From Acanthosoma haemorrhoidale (taxonomy: Eukaryota > Arthropoda > Insecta > Hemiptera > Acanthosomatidae), in NCBI GenBank assembly GCA_930367205.1, contig OV884014.1, forward strand, positions 114,273,768-114,337,767: a stretch of DNA of 64,000 nucleotides. Direction: 5' to 3'. A program made the position numbers and the translations under genes. The notes beneath the pieces are model-generated. The model made no database searches. It was not told where the DNA came from and saw only the letters and a list, made by a program, of their open reading frames with translations. The stretch's first letter is position 1; every line of letters starts with the position of its first letter. This document shows positions 1 through 10,117 of this stretch, one piece after another.

Positions 1-981
1 AATAAATAATCAAAGTTGCCCTTACACCTTGCCTTACTGGACATAGCTATTGACAGGGTTTGGCACGCAAGTTTGCTCTACAAGCTCAAAAGATATTTAC
101 CACAGGCCCTTTTCCTAATCTTACAGTCCCATCTTTCAAATCAAAGATCTCGTCAATCTGATAAATAATATCCATCAAAAACAATGTCTGCCCGCAAATC
201 AGTAGTTTATTGCACGTACTGTCGCCTGCAACAGCTTACGCTGTCATTATAACACTAATTAACAGAAAATAATCAAATGATCAAATTATCTTTAAAATAA
301 TGTAATATATATCATCATATTAAAACTAATAAATAATCAAAGTTGCCCTTACACCTTGCCTTACTGGACATAGCTATTGACAGGGTTTGGCACGCAAGTT
401 TGCTCTACAAGCTCAAAAGATATTTACCACAGGCCCTTTTCCTAATCTTACAGTCCCATCTTTCAAATCAAAGATCTCGTCAATCTGATAAATAATATCC
501 ATCAAAAACAATGTCTGCCCGCAAATCAGTAGTTTATTGCACGTACTGTCGCCTGCAACAGCTTACGCTGTCATTATAACACTAATTAACAGAAAATAAT
601 CAAATGATCAAATTATCTTTAAAATAATGTAATATATATCATCATATTAAAACTAATAAATAATCAAAGTTGCCCTTACACCTTGCCTTACTGGACATAG
701 CTATTGACAGGGTTTGGCACGCAAGTTTGCTCTACAAGCTCAAAAGATATTTACCACAGGCCCTTTTCCTAATCTTACAGTCCCATCTTTCAAATCAAAG
801 ATCTCGTCAATCTGATAAATAATATCCATCGAAAACAATGTCTGCCCGCAAATCAGTAGTTTATTGCACGTACTGTCGCCTGCAACAGCTTACGCTGTCA
901 TTATAACACTAATAAACAGAAAATAATCAAATGATCAAAATATCTTTAAAATAATGTAATATATATCATCATATTAAAACT
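1..981. repeat. 327-bp satellite, three full units
   Basis: Three head-to-tail units start at 1, 328 and 655 and differ at only a few positions. A fourth begins at 982 and runs into a retrotransposon remnant. Roughly positions 25-140 of each unit match the reverse-transcriptase part of ORF2 of the family A LINE, around the catalytic Asp block (FLDIA...FDRVWH), with a small deletion. The other ~200 bp are AT-rich and unrecognised. The array touches the window edge, so its full length is unknown. No function is implied. Confidence 0.95.
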
Positions 982-1925
982 AATAAATAATCAAAGTTGC
1001 CCTTACACTTTGCCTTCCTGGACATAGCTATTGACAGGGTTTGGCACGCAGGTTTGCTCTACAAGCTCAAAAGATATTTACCACAGACCCTTTTCCTAAT
1101 CCTACAGTCCCACCTTTCAAACCGCTTCTTTCAAGTCCACTGTGGCTTACAATATTTAAGCTACTATCCCACTATAACTACTATCCCATACAAGCAGGTG
1201 TTCCACTAGGCAGTGTTCTGGGTCCCAACCTCAATAACCTATACACCGCTGATGTCCCCTCTACTTCAATACCTTCATAGCCACATTAGCAGATTACACT
1301 GCAGTCTTGTCATCCCACCCAGACCCCGACATAGCATCCCATAACCTTCAAAAACAAAATCCTTTCAATCAAACGTACTGAGAACAATATTAAATGCCCC
1401 TTATTACGTCAGCAACAAAACCCTTCATAACGATCTTAATATACCCTATGTTCTTAAACTCATCCCTTCCAAGTTCATAAAATTCCATAGTAACCTATCC
1501 AACCACCACAATCCCCTAGCACAATCATTATACAGCACCATGCATCCCTATAACCTCCTCGGAGACTAAAACGGTAGAGGCCTCGTGACCTGCTATAAAT
1601 GCGTGACATTGGAAGTTCTGGCAACCGCCAATTTCTCTAATCATGTCCTAAGCTCTCGCGCTCTTCGTCAGCCTCCACAGGCTTGTATCCAGAGACTGAT
1701 GGAGTAGCGTGGGGGACTCCAACGACTCCACTTCCTCTTTCGCACGCGGGGGAGGTGACAACCATGTGGATTTGGGAGGCCTCTTGGCTGTTTGTAAATA
1801 ATGTATGAATGAGCGAGTAAATGATGAATTGTAAATAAAGTATGAATGAGAACATTTATCTCAATTACTTATGGCCTAAGGAAGGCAGATTGTAATTTTA
1901 TCACAATGAAGAAGTATCAGAACTT
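982..1925 (+). mobile_element. Family A LINE remnant, 3' part with internal deletion
   Basis: Starts as a fourth satellite unit, then continues as RT sequence (RYLPQTLFLILQ, SNRFFQV, GSVLGP) broken by frameshifts. Sequence from the FADD region jumps directly to the ORF2 C-terminus (VLRTILNAPYYVSNKTLH). The 3' UTR follows and ends near 'tatcacaatgaag'. The parent is the full-length copy at 22610-27316. It cannot make protein. The satellite unit appears to derive from the left edge of this insertion plus its flank. Confidence 0.85.
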
Positions 1926-2173
1926 AAAAAATAAAAATAAAATAAAATTATAGAAAAACCTTTATACCTCCTTAGGTGAAAGTCAAACAAGCTCTGAAGT
2001 GGGTGACCTCACCTGATCTGTGAGTGGGAGTAGGTTTGTAAGTGAGGCTGGTTAGCCTAACTCGGCGCCGGCCGTGCCCCAGTCCCTGCTTTGACAGTCT
2101 GTTTCGACATACCTGGCTGGACCAGATTGTACCAAATGCCAACATGGTTGCTACAGCCATCTAAAGTTCAACA
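1926..2173. other. tRNA upstream flank
   Basis: AT-rich to about 1975, then a GC-richer stretch with no recognised gene leading to the tRNA. A short minus-strand reading frame here (62 codons) resembles nothing known to me and is probably chance. Confidence 0.5.
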
Positions 2174-2246
2174 GGGGGCGTAGCTCAGATGGTAGAGCGC
2201 TCGCTTAGCATGCGAGAGGTACCGGGATCGATGCCCGGCGCCTCCA
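2174..2246 (+). tRNA. tRNA-Ala (AGC)
   Basis: 73-nt cloverleaf. The acceptor arms GGGGGCG and CGCCTCC pair with one G-T, and the discriminator base is A (2246). The D-arm/A-box reads TAGCTCAGATGGTAGAG. The anticodon stem CTCGC/GCGAG encloses loop TTAGCAT with anticodon AGC at 2207-2209. The T-stem CCGGG/CCCGG encloses loop ATCGATG, a variant known from insect tRNA-Ala. The CCA tail is not encoded. No intron. All stems pair, so it looks functional rather than pseudogenic, and it is the only clear host gene in the window. Confidence 0.97.
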
Positions 2247-2250
2247 AATA

Positions 2251-2254
2251 TTTT
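2251..2254 (+). terminator. RNA polymerase III terminator of tRNA-Ala
   Basis: A TTTT run starts 5 nt after the discriminator base, with a second T-run just downstream. This is the usual Pol III stop arrangement. Confidence 0.75.
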
Positions 2255-2712
2255 ATTTTCGAAAATCATTCTCGATAATTTTATTTTTTTTATATGTCAT
2301 TTCTTATTTTCTTCTAAAATTACCCAAGAAGAAGTAGATACATCATATAGAGACCAAATTCACCTGTTTTATTATGTTTATTTTATTTTTGGTCCGGCAG
2401 TACTATACACCAATGATACATGTTTGTACAAACAGGAAACGCAAAAAATAAAATAACAAAGTACTTTTTTTTTTGTTACTAGTTGGTTCTGCTGTAGTTA
2501 AATCCTGATGATAATGTCAATTCAGAAGTTGTGGTCATCCATCGGCTTCCTAGTTCGTAGTCTTTTTATAGGAGTCTAAGGAACCACTTACGCATCGAAG
2601 TTCATCAATAGCACTTTATTTGCGAAAGTATTCAGTCTATTGAGTGTATTTGGAGCAAGGGAAGAAGTAAAGAATTCTATGATAACTGATCGGTTTCAAG
2701 TTTCGTTTCAGC
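2255..2712. other. Unrecognised AT-rich spacer
   Basis: T-rich sequence after the tRNA followed by ordinary AT-rich DNA. I see no gene, TIR or known element. Confidence 0.5.
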
Positions 2713-3572
2713 CTGTTTAAGATTGCTATTGTCTTTTGCTATAGTAGTTAAGATTGCTGTACTCGTTTGTTATAGTAGTTAAGATTGCTATAGTCATTCG
2801 CTATAGTAGTTAAGATTTCTATACTCGTTTGTTTTAGTAGTTAAGATTGCTATGGTCTTTTGCTATAGTAGTTAAGATTGCTGTACTCGTTTGTTATAGT
2901 AGTTAAGATTGCTATAGTCATTCGCTATAGTAGTTAAGATTGCTATAGTCATTCGCTATAGTAGTTGAGATTGCTATAGTCGTTTGCTATAGTAGTTAAG
3001 ATTGCTATACTCGTTTGTTATAGTAATTAAGATTGATATAGTGATTTTCTATAGTAGTTAAGATTGCTGTACTCGTTTGTTATAGTAGTTAAGATTGCTA
3101 TAGTCATTCGCTATAGTAGTTAAGATTTCTATACTCGTTTGTTTTAGTAGTTAAGATTGCTATGGTCTTTTGCTATAGTAGTTAAGATTGCTGTACTCGT
3201 TTGTTATAGTAGTTAAGATTGCTATAGTCATTCGCTATAGTAGTTAAGATTGCTATAGTCATTCGCTATAGTAGTTGAGATTGCTATAGTCATTTGCTAT
3301 AGTAGTTAAGATTGCTATACTCGTTTGTTATAGTAATTAATATTGATATAGTAATTTTCTATAGTAGTTAAGATTGCTATAGTCGTTTGCTAAAGTAGTT
3401 AAGATTTCTATAGTCGTTTGCTAAAGTAATTAAGATTGATATAGTAATTTTCTATAGTAGTTAAGATTGCTATAGTCGTTTGCTAAAGTAGTTAAGATTT
3501 CTATAGTCGTTTGCTAAAGTAGTTAAGATTTCTATAGTCGTTTGCTAAAGTAGTTAAGATTTCTATAGTCGT
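2713..3572. repeat. 31-bp minisatellite with 310-bp higher-order repeat
   Basis: About 27 copies of a 31-bp monomer (core 'tagtagttaagattgctata'). Monomer variants recur in a fixed order: 2741-3050 is repeated almost identically at 3051-3360, giving a 10-monomer higher-order unit of 310 bp. After 3361 the order changes to shorter 93-bp blocks and then a homogeneous run of one variant. Non-coding. Confidence 0.95.
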
Positions 3573-3974
3573 GCATAGGCAACTGTAATTTATAAGATAA
3601 GTTCTCTGTTCTGTAATATATTAACGCCACTGTGTTATTCCCAGTTTCATCAATAATCGGGTTTTTATTAATTTATATATTAGTGTTAAGTTCACTGGAC
3701 ATTTGTCTTCCTTGTTTAATCGTGGTTTTACTCGGGGGGAGGGCGCAATACCTCCAATATTCTTCATCCTTTCGCCTTATTCGTAATCCCTGCAGTCCAG
3801 ACTCCATCCAGAGTCCAGCAAAAAAACAAATGTGACCTCCATCCCGATATCAGAAGTTCCACTCTCACCTTCATGGCCGTTCCTCTTGCTCCCTATACTC
3901 CCATCTCATCCCCGGCAATCCAGAGAGACTATTAAAGCGGTCAGTTAGACTAGAGAATTTTTACAGTCCGCTTT
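3573..3974. other. Unrecognised spacer
   Basis: Contains a 67-codon plus-strand frame (3632-3835) with no recognised domain. Probably not a gene. The end is close to the 5' truncation point of the next LINE tail. Confidence 0.4.
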
Positions 3975-4240
3975 TTTAGTTTGATCAAAAAGGTGAGCCC
4001 CGTCACCTTTATGAGAGTCAGTTCAGTCCAGTCACGTATAATGTGTATCATTATACTTGTTTATTGCATTATATAATTTAAATCAAATAACAAAACTTGT
4101 ATATAATGTAGCCAAGCTACAGGAAATACAAAAATAATTTGTGTAAATAGATTTGCCTGAGGATTCATGAATGCATATAATGTTCTGTGAGTTTAAAGGG
4201 GCTATGAAGAAAAAAAAAATTAAATTTCTTTAAGATATTT
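3975..4240 (+). mobile_element. Family B LINE 3' UTR fragment
   Basis: Begins 'gtttgatcaaaaaggtgagc' and runs to an A-rich tail near 4210-4220. It matches, in inverse orientation, 45850-46170. The same opening lies downstream of the family B reverse-transcriptase fragment at 6590-7205, which identifies it as that element's 3' UTR. Non-coding. Confidence 0.75.
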
Positions 4241-4296
4241 TTATTGTTTGTGTTACTATATAGCTCTTGAGCCTGTTGGATTATTATAATTTATTT

Positions 4297-4985
4297 TTTA
4301 CTTTCGCGTTCTTCGTCAGCCTCCACTGGCTCGTATCCGGTGACACAGATGACGGAAGAGCGTGGGGGACTTCCCAAGACTCCGCTTCCTCTTTCGCATG
4401 CGAGGTAGGAGACAACCATCTGTATTTGGGAGGTCTCTGGGCGGTTTGTAAATGCTGTATGAATGAGCGAGTGAATGAAAATTGTAAATATGATGTGAAT
4501 GAAAACTTTTATCACAATTACTTTGATTTGGAATTTGGGAGGTCTCTGGGCTGTTTGTAAATACTGTATGGATGAGCGAGCTCACTAATCCCATAGCACA
4601 ATCATTACACTGCACCAATCATCCCTAATATCCTCATCAGAGACTAAAACGGCAGTGGCCTCGTGACCTGCTATAAATACGTGACAGGAGTCCTGGCAAC
4701 GGTCAGTTTCTCCAATCATTTCCTGAGCGTATGTGGCTCTTGGTCAGCCTCCACTAGCTCGTATCAGGTGACGCGTCTGACGGAAAAGCGTGGGGGACTT
4801 CTCAAGACTTTCTCTTTAGCATTTGAGGAAGGTGAAAACAATGTGGACTTGGGAGGTCTTTGGGTTGTTTGTATATACTGTATGGGGGGAAAATTGTGTA
4901 AAGACGGCATGAATGAGAATATATCACAATTACTTATTGCCCAATAAAAAGGTAGATTGTAATTTTACCACAATAAAAAAGTTTT
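4297..4985 (+). mobile_element. Two adjoining family A LINE 3' fragments
   Basis: The first piece (4297-4575) is 3' UTR (landmarks 'gcgtgggggacttcccaaga', 'gggaggtctctgggc'). The second (about 4590-4985) starts in the ORF2 C-terminal region, passes the ORF2 stop and ends 'ccacaataaaaaag'. The landmark at 4533-4575 is partly duplicated at the join, so these are either two insertions or one rearranged copy. Not coding. Confidence 0.8.
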
Positions 4986-5606
4986 CAATAAATGTTTTCC
5001 TTGAGCATGCTTTTGAAAAATTGACTTGACTTGATATTGCGTAGAGACTAAGCTGTTCTATTCGATCGAATTCAAGTTCGCAAAAATCGGCGGTGCTATC
5101 TTTAGTAGTCCACCCGCCGGCTACAGACGCACAACCGGGCATGCGAATACCAACCGGGTAGAAATCACAATGGCATCCAAAAGTTAAAACAAGCCCACCC
5201 ACAGACCCCGGCTAAGCCTAAGTCCCCGGGGCGCGGTCAAAGCCCGTGAAAGTTTTAGCGCTGACTCAAACGAAAGCCCCATTGTATCATTGCTCTCAAA
5301 CGTTAATTATATCCTCGCCCTTTGTTTAATTACATCCCCCCCCCGGCATTAAATCCTTTAATTAATTAGCTTTCCAGCTGTGGACCGCCGATGGCTATTG
5401 TTGCTATTAGCCACCATTGCACAGGGCCTTTGTGGGATCGCTTTGAAGGATATCGAAGAATAGCCCTTGTCCAAAACCATCGTTTTGAAATATCATCGCT
5501 ATGGCAACATTATGGCCGTATACATATACTCGTTCGTTCTATATTTTTTTTCCTGTACTAGGTAAACTATTTTAAACCATCACGGTCATTGGTAATTGGC
5601 TTTTAT
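4986..5606. other. Unrecognised spacer, locally GC-rich
   Basis: GC-richer patches at 5090-5270 and 5380-5520 around a C-run (about 5338-5344). No recognisable coding domain or RNA gene on either strand. Confidence 0.4.
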
Positions 5607-5989
5607 CAGGTCGAGTCATATGTAACTTACGTTACCAACGCTTTGGGAATATAAACAAGGCAATAGTGCTAGGGCGACAGCTGAAAAAATATGCAGTGTA
5701 TATGGTGAAGGACTAATAACTGATCGGGCAGTTAGAAATTGGTTTATAAGATTCCGTTCTGGAGATACGACCTTAAAAGACGAACCGGGGGCGGGACGTC
5801 CTTCCGACTTTCAAAATCCCAGTCACATTTTACAAGGAAGGAATTGATAAACTGCCAGGAAGATGGGAGAAGGTTATGGATAATAGTGTTTGAATATATA
5901 ATAAATTAATATAATTTTGTAATTTAATGAGAGAAAAATAAATGTCTGATAAAAAAACGGAAAAAACGGGGACTTATGGCTCGACCTAT
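5607..5989 (+). mobile_element. Decayed mariner element, internally deleted
   Basis: Short imperfect terminal inverted repeats read 'ggtcgagtcatatg' (left) and 'cttatggctcgacct' (right). Inside, one frame gives an N-terminal transposase helix-turn-helix stretch (RAVRNWFIRFRSGDTTLKDE, then GAGRPSDFQ). It joins directly to a C-terminal-like piece (FYKEGIDKLPGRWEKVMDN). The catalytic centre is missing. This pattern fits a mariner reduced from about 1.3 kb to 0.38 kb. It cannot transpose alone. Confidence 0.75.
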
Positions 5990-6589
5990 ATATGTATAAT
6001 AAAAAAATGCTTAAAGAATCGCACTAAAAAAAACATTTTCTTCACCTCTGGCTTCGAAAAACATTATGGTAACCTTGCCTTGTATGAGGGTCATATACTA
6101 TATATATACTATACTATATATTTACCACAACTTATACGAAGTAATCCATGGTGTAGACAAATTTCAAATCATTTTTAGAACACGTAGATAGTGAGAGAGA
6201 CAAAATACTAATGCCCCGTAACTATCTCAAAGTATAAACTTTTTCTTTGTGCCTCCAAAGTAACTTAGGTACTTAGAGCCTCACGTAGAGTAGAATTTAA
6301 GTCGGTGAGTAACCAACACTGCTACAAATGCATGTAAACCCATTCTAACACTCTGTTGAACGGTAATCATTTAAACGATGTCAGTTTATGTATCACCAGA
6401 ATATTTTACAAAAGTTTTGGTACTTAAGTACGAATAAGCGTTAAAGTAAAACATTAAGCTTAGAACTGAGGTTTTCACGCTAAACTACAAAACGATAAAC
6501 ATTATATTATTTTCCAAGATATTGATGCTAAAAAAAAAGACATTTACATTTGTATATTTCCACTATGGGTGATTCATAAAGCTCTGCAC
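5990..6589. other. Unrecognised AT-rich spacer
   Basis: No gene or intact element seen. The segment near 6480-6616, including 'attgacacaacgtcaat', has a weak relative at 7930-8006. Confidence 0.4.
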
Positions 6590-7205
6590 AATACTTTTAT
6601 TGACACAACGTCAATAAACAGCAAGTATAATAAGTAGGTGCTCACCTTTTTGATCAAACTTAAAACTAACTTACATACTAATTCTGAACCAAATTTTTCC
6701 CTGACAGTCTGTTGCGTGTCAGGTGCTGCAACGAGTCAAAAAACTTGATGTGCCTCCGGTGGATGAACTCATCCACCGAGCGACGGGTGCAGGTCAGCGT
6801 ACTTTAACCTGTCGAGAGAGGTATGTCAGGCCACTTTCCGCATGATCCCATTCTGGAAATGTTGGAGACATTTGGCTGTATTGCCAGTCAAGTGGGTAAA
6901 TAGCGGGGCACCGTACCGAGCTGGCCGGAGGACACATTTATAGATCATCAGTTTGAGACGAAGCGACAGGTTGGGTGAAGTTAGCAAGTGCGATAGCCTT
7001 TGTCGCAATTTTTCTATTTTATTACTAAAATGAGTAGAGAAATGGAGATGTCTATCCATTTTTATACCCAGATAGTGCATTGAGAAAGCTGGTGAGTCCG
7101 CTTTCCCTCCTATACTATATGATTTTGTCAAGGATTTTTTCCCCTTTTGCAGGGAGAAGATTACACATTCGGTCTTCCAGGCGTTCACACTGATGTTTAA
7201 CATGC
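6590..7205 (-). pseudogene. Family B LINE, reverse transcriptase C-terminal fragment
   Basis: The minus-strand frame 7203-6826 encodes 125 residues of a Jockey-type RT 'thumb' region. It includes YLGIKMDRHLHFSTHFSNKI and the conserved-type stretch LSLRLKLMIYKCVLRPA..YGAPLF, ending FQNGIMRK. The finger/palm catalytic motifs are absent, so the copy is 5'-truncated. After the frame breaks, further C-terminal coding (EFIHRRHIKFFDSLQ-like) and the 3' UTR opening 'gtttgatcaaaaaggtgagc' follow toward 6640. It is distinct from family A. A relative lies at 31160-31570. Confidence 0.85.
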
Positions 7206-8354
7206 CCAGTCTGTCACTGATAACGTCACAAACTGATTCGATAATCGAAAATACGCGATTATTGTGAGTTTTTTTTTGTTAATAAAGAATTTTTATTCTT
7301 TATGTGAGGACCCCGTCACTCACATGACCATTGTAACGACTCCATTTTCCCTCGTGATTTTACTGACAGAACATATTATTATTTTTCACTAACCAAGTTG
7401 TCTTTAATTTAAATAACTAGTGCTACTTTTAGTTTCAGATTCACATTGGCTCCAGTACGGTCGCCAAACTATTTAACCATGAGCTGCATCTCTAGCTTTT
7501 TTCATACTTGGCTTGTGAGTTCCAAAAAAAAAAAAAATTGAATTATTTTCTGTTATATATTAGCTGTTGAAGAACCCACGTTTTTGTTTTTCCATATCAA
7601 CAACCCCTCTCTTCAGAGAAGAAAAAAACATCCAAAAACAGAGACAATAAATAGACAAGGTATAGCCCACTGTAGCAGACGGTGATGGGTCCATGTTGCA
7701 GAGTCAGCACTCCTACGGCATAAAGGAACGGTCTACTCCGGTAGGAATTGCTTTGCGTTCTACCTCTGCGGAACACTTTGTTTTTCTCTGGGAAATCTGC
7801 TCGTACCCGCCACAACGGTGAAGAGAAGATACAAACCTAACATAAAAAAAAGAGAGGGGAAGAGGTATGTTCAATATGTCTAAAAAATATAATAGATAAA
7901 GCCCAGAAATAAAATAATAAGACCAAAACAAGATTTTGCACTAAACTAAAAAACAATAAACATTATATCATTTTTCACATAATGATATTGACACACCGTC
8001 AATAAACAATCAAAGATTCACTTGGTCAGGCATCTTCAAGGACTGCTATTTTGAAACAAGATATATTTAATTACAATAAGGAAACAATATGTACACAAAT
8101 TTGGTATGTTGAAAAATATAATACTAAATAAAAAAATTTAACGATTGAATACTAAAATTTAGAATGTTATGAGATACAATCTATTAGCTAAAAACATTGT
8201 GAAAATAAATACACGACAAAAATAGTATAATAAAAAACCTGTTGTCTGTAATGATATAATAAATTTTATAACATAGTAAATTTATTAAGTGTGGATGAAC
8301 AATAATTAAATAGAAACTAGTTTATAAATGTGATGTATAAAGGTTAATTAAATT
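7206..8354. other. Unrecognised AT-rich spacer
   Basis: Contains an A-run at 7526 and two overlapping minus-strand frames of 72 codons (7597-7931) without recognisable domains. No credible gene. Confidence 0.4.
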
Positions 8355-8367
8355 ATTCGGAGAGATG

Positions 8368-8849
8368 ATAAAAAAAAAACTTTATTACAATAAAATTACA
8401 ATTTGCCTCATTGGCCAAAAAGTAATTGTGATCAAAGTTTTCATTCATACCATATTTACTTTTTTTATTCACTGGCTCATTCCTACAGTATTTACAAACA
8501 GCACAGATACCTCTTACATCCACATGGTTGTCACCTCCCTCACGTGCAAAGGAGGAAGCGGAGTCTTGGAAGTCCCCCACGCTCCTCCGTCAGCCGCGTC
8601 ACCGGATACGAACCAGTGGAGGCTGAATAAGAGCGCGAGAGCCACATACGCTCAGAACATGATTGGAGAAACTGGCCGTTGCCAGGACTCCCACAGTCAC
8701 GCATTTATAGCAGGCCACGAGGCCACTGCCGTTTTAGTCTCCGAGGAGGATTATAGGGAGTGCAGTCAATGACTGTGCTAGGGGATTAGGGTGGTTAGAT
8801 AGGTTACTATGGAATTTCATGAAATGGAAGGGATGAGTTCGAAAATGTG
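8368..8849 (-). mobile_element. 5'-truncated family A LINE copy with 13-bp TSD
   Basis: On the minus strand it runs from the ORF2 C-terminal coding region through the 3' UTR to '...ttgtaataaag' plus a poly-A-like tail. It is flanked by the perfect 13-bp direct repeat 'attcggagagatg' at 8355-8367 and 8850-8862, the target-site duplication expected from target-primed reverse transcription. The 135-codon plus-strand frame here is antisense to the element and not a gene. Confidence 0.93.
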
Positions 8850-8974
8850 ATTCGGAGAGATGTGAATTTGTTTATATAACCATTCTTGTGTGTGGGACAG
8901 ACTACAATTTCAGGGGGGGGGGAATAATAAACTATATTTAAGAAATTAAATCTCACAGGATTCCAAATATAAGT

Positions 8975-9575
8975 ATTCGGAAGTAATCCCGGCTTTTTAC
9001 ATTAAATTTATAGAGATAAATTTTCAACATGTTTTTGTTTTTAATCGATGACTTAACTACCCTCACTATCCTTATGTAGCCCTAACAACTTTTTTCCATC
9101 TAGTGTGCAAATTTTCAGTGCCAAAATCAATTGGTAATACTCACAATACTGTGAACAATCAGATCGAATAAATCAATCTTTAATTGAAAAGTGCAAATGT
9201 CAATAGAGAAGGCGGTACTCTTACCCGATAATGTACCTACAAGACCAACCAACATGTACCCTGGAAAAAAATAATGAATGGGGTGGGAGGTATTGCCCCA
9301 TACTCCCCTGATATTCCGCCATCGGATTTCCATTTATTCCTTTAATTTCTTCTAACATTACTTTAAGTGGGAAAAAATTTGGATGATGTCGAAAATTCCA
9401 TCTCCAGATATTTTGCTCAAAAAGCGATTGATTTTTATCGATCCGGCATTGAACATTTGCACACTAGATGACAAAAGGTGATTACGTCATTGATTAAAAA
9501 CAAAAACTAAAAGTTAAAAATTTATCTGTTTGAATTTATTGTAAAAAAACGACATTACTTACCGGGCCCCCCCCC
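8975..9575. mobile_element. Mariner relic with inverted 3' ends
   Basis: The right part contains a degraded mariner transposase C-terminus in plus orientation: YSPDIPPSDFHLF-like residues near 9300-9335 and YFAQKAIDFYRSGIEHLHTR near 9410-9470. The last ~120 bp (9445-9570) recur in inverted orientation at 8985-9116, with landmarks 'catctagtgtgcaaat' and 'tttttgtttttaatc'. The element is therefore an imperfect palindrome of two 3' ends. Multiple stops; not coding. Confidence 0.6.
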
Positions 9576-10007
9576 CTGTTGTTTAGTTGTTTAATTTTTT
9601 TCTATATATTAAGTATCTTTTAAACAGACAAAATTTGTATATATTATATTATTGCACCCCCTTCATTTGACATTGAGGGTTCTATAGAAAGCGATAACCG
9701 AAATAAAAAGTGTACTGTAGGGAGAAAAAGGTAGATCTATTCTGCGCTGGTGACGATGAGAAATAGCTTTCTTTCAGGGTTATAAAGTGATCCCTGGGTG
9801 ACAGCCATTGTGTCTCCGATGTTCAGTGCCGCCGTTATCCGGGGGCAGGGGGGTGCGCTGTCTCTTCTTAGGCTGGTCACAGTCTGTGGATATCGGCCTT
9901 AAAACTGGTTCAAAACGAAAATAAGATACTGTCATTGTTTACGAAGAAAAATATTCATTAAATCACAACTGTTCTTAGCGTCTCGACCGGCAAATGTGCT
10001 AAAATGG
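9576..10007. other. Unrecognised spacer
   Basis: Contains a segment (about 9850-9950) that recurs weakly at 13060-13130 ('gtcacag', 'aataagatactgtcattgtt'), probably an old dispersed repeat. No gene. Confidence 0.4.
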
Positions 10008-10017
10008 CAGTATCTGT

Positions 10018-10107
10018 CATATATATATACTCTTTATTGGGCTATAATTACAATCTGCCTTTTATAAGGCAATCAGTAATTGCGATAAACGCTCTCATTC
10101 ATACCTA
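10018..10107 (-). mobile_element. 90-bp family A LINE insertion with 10-bp TSD
   Basis: Only the last ~75 bp of the 3' UTR plus an AT-repeat tail. It is flanked by the perfect direct repeat 'cagtatctgt' at 10008-10017 and 10108-10117. It shares the 'cccaataaagagtatata' type of 3' end with 48909. An extreme 5' truncation, which marks the 3' boundary of the element precisely. Confidence 0.93.
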
Positions 10108-10117
10108 CAGTATCTGT

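Noticed and set aside
2713..3572. CRISPR-like regular repeats
   Set aside because: Repeats are contiguous with no unique spacers, and the setting is eukaryotic. It is a minisatellite. The same holds for 51633-51793, 57601-57870 and 61642-61765.
8365..8772. 135-codon plus-strand ORF
   Set aside because: Antisense to a LINE ORF2 end/3' UTR bounded by a 13-bp TSD; not an independent gene.
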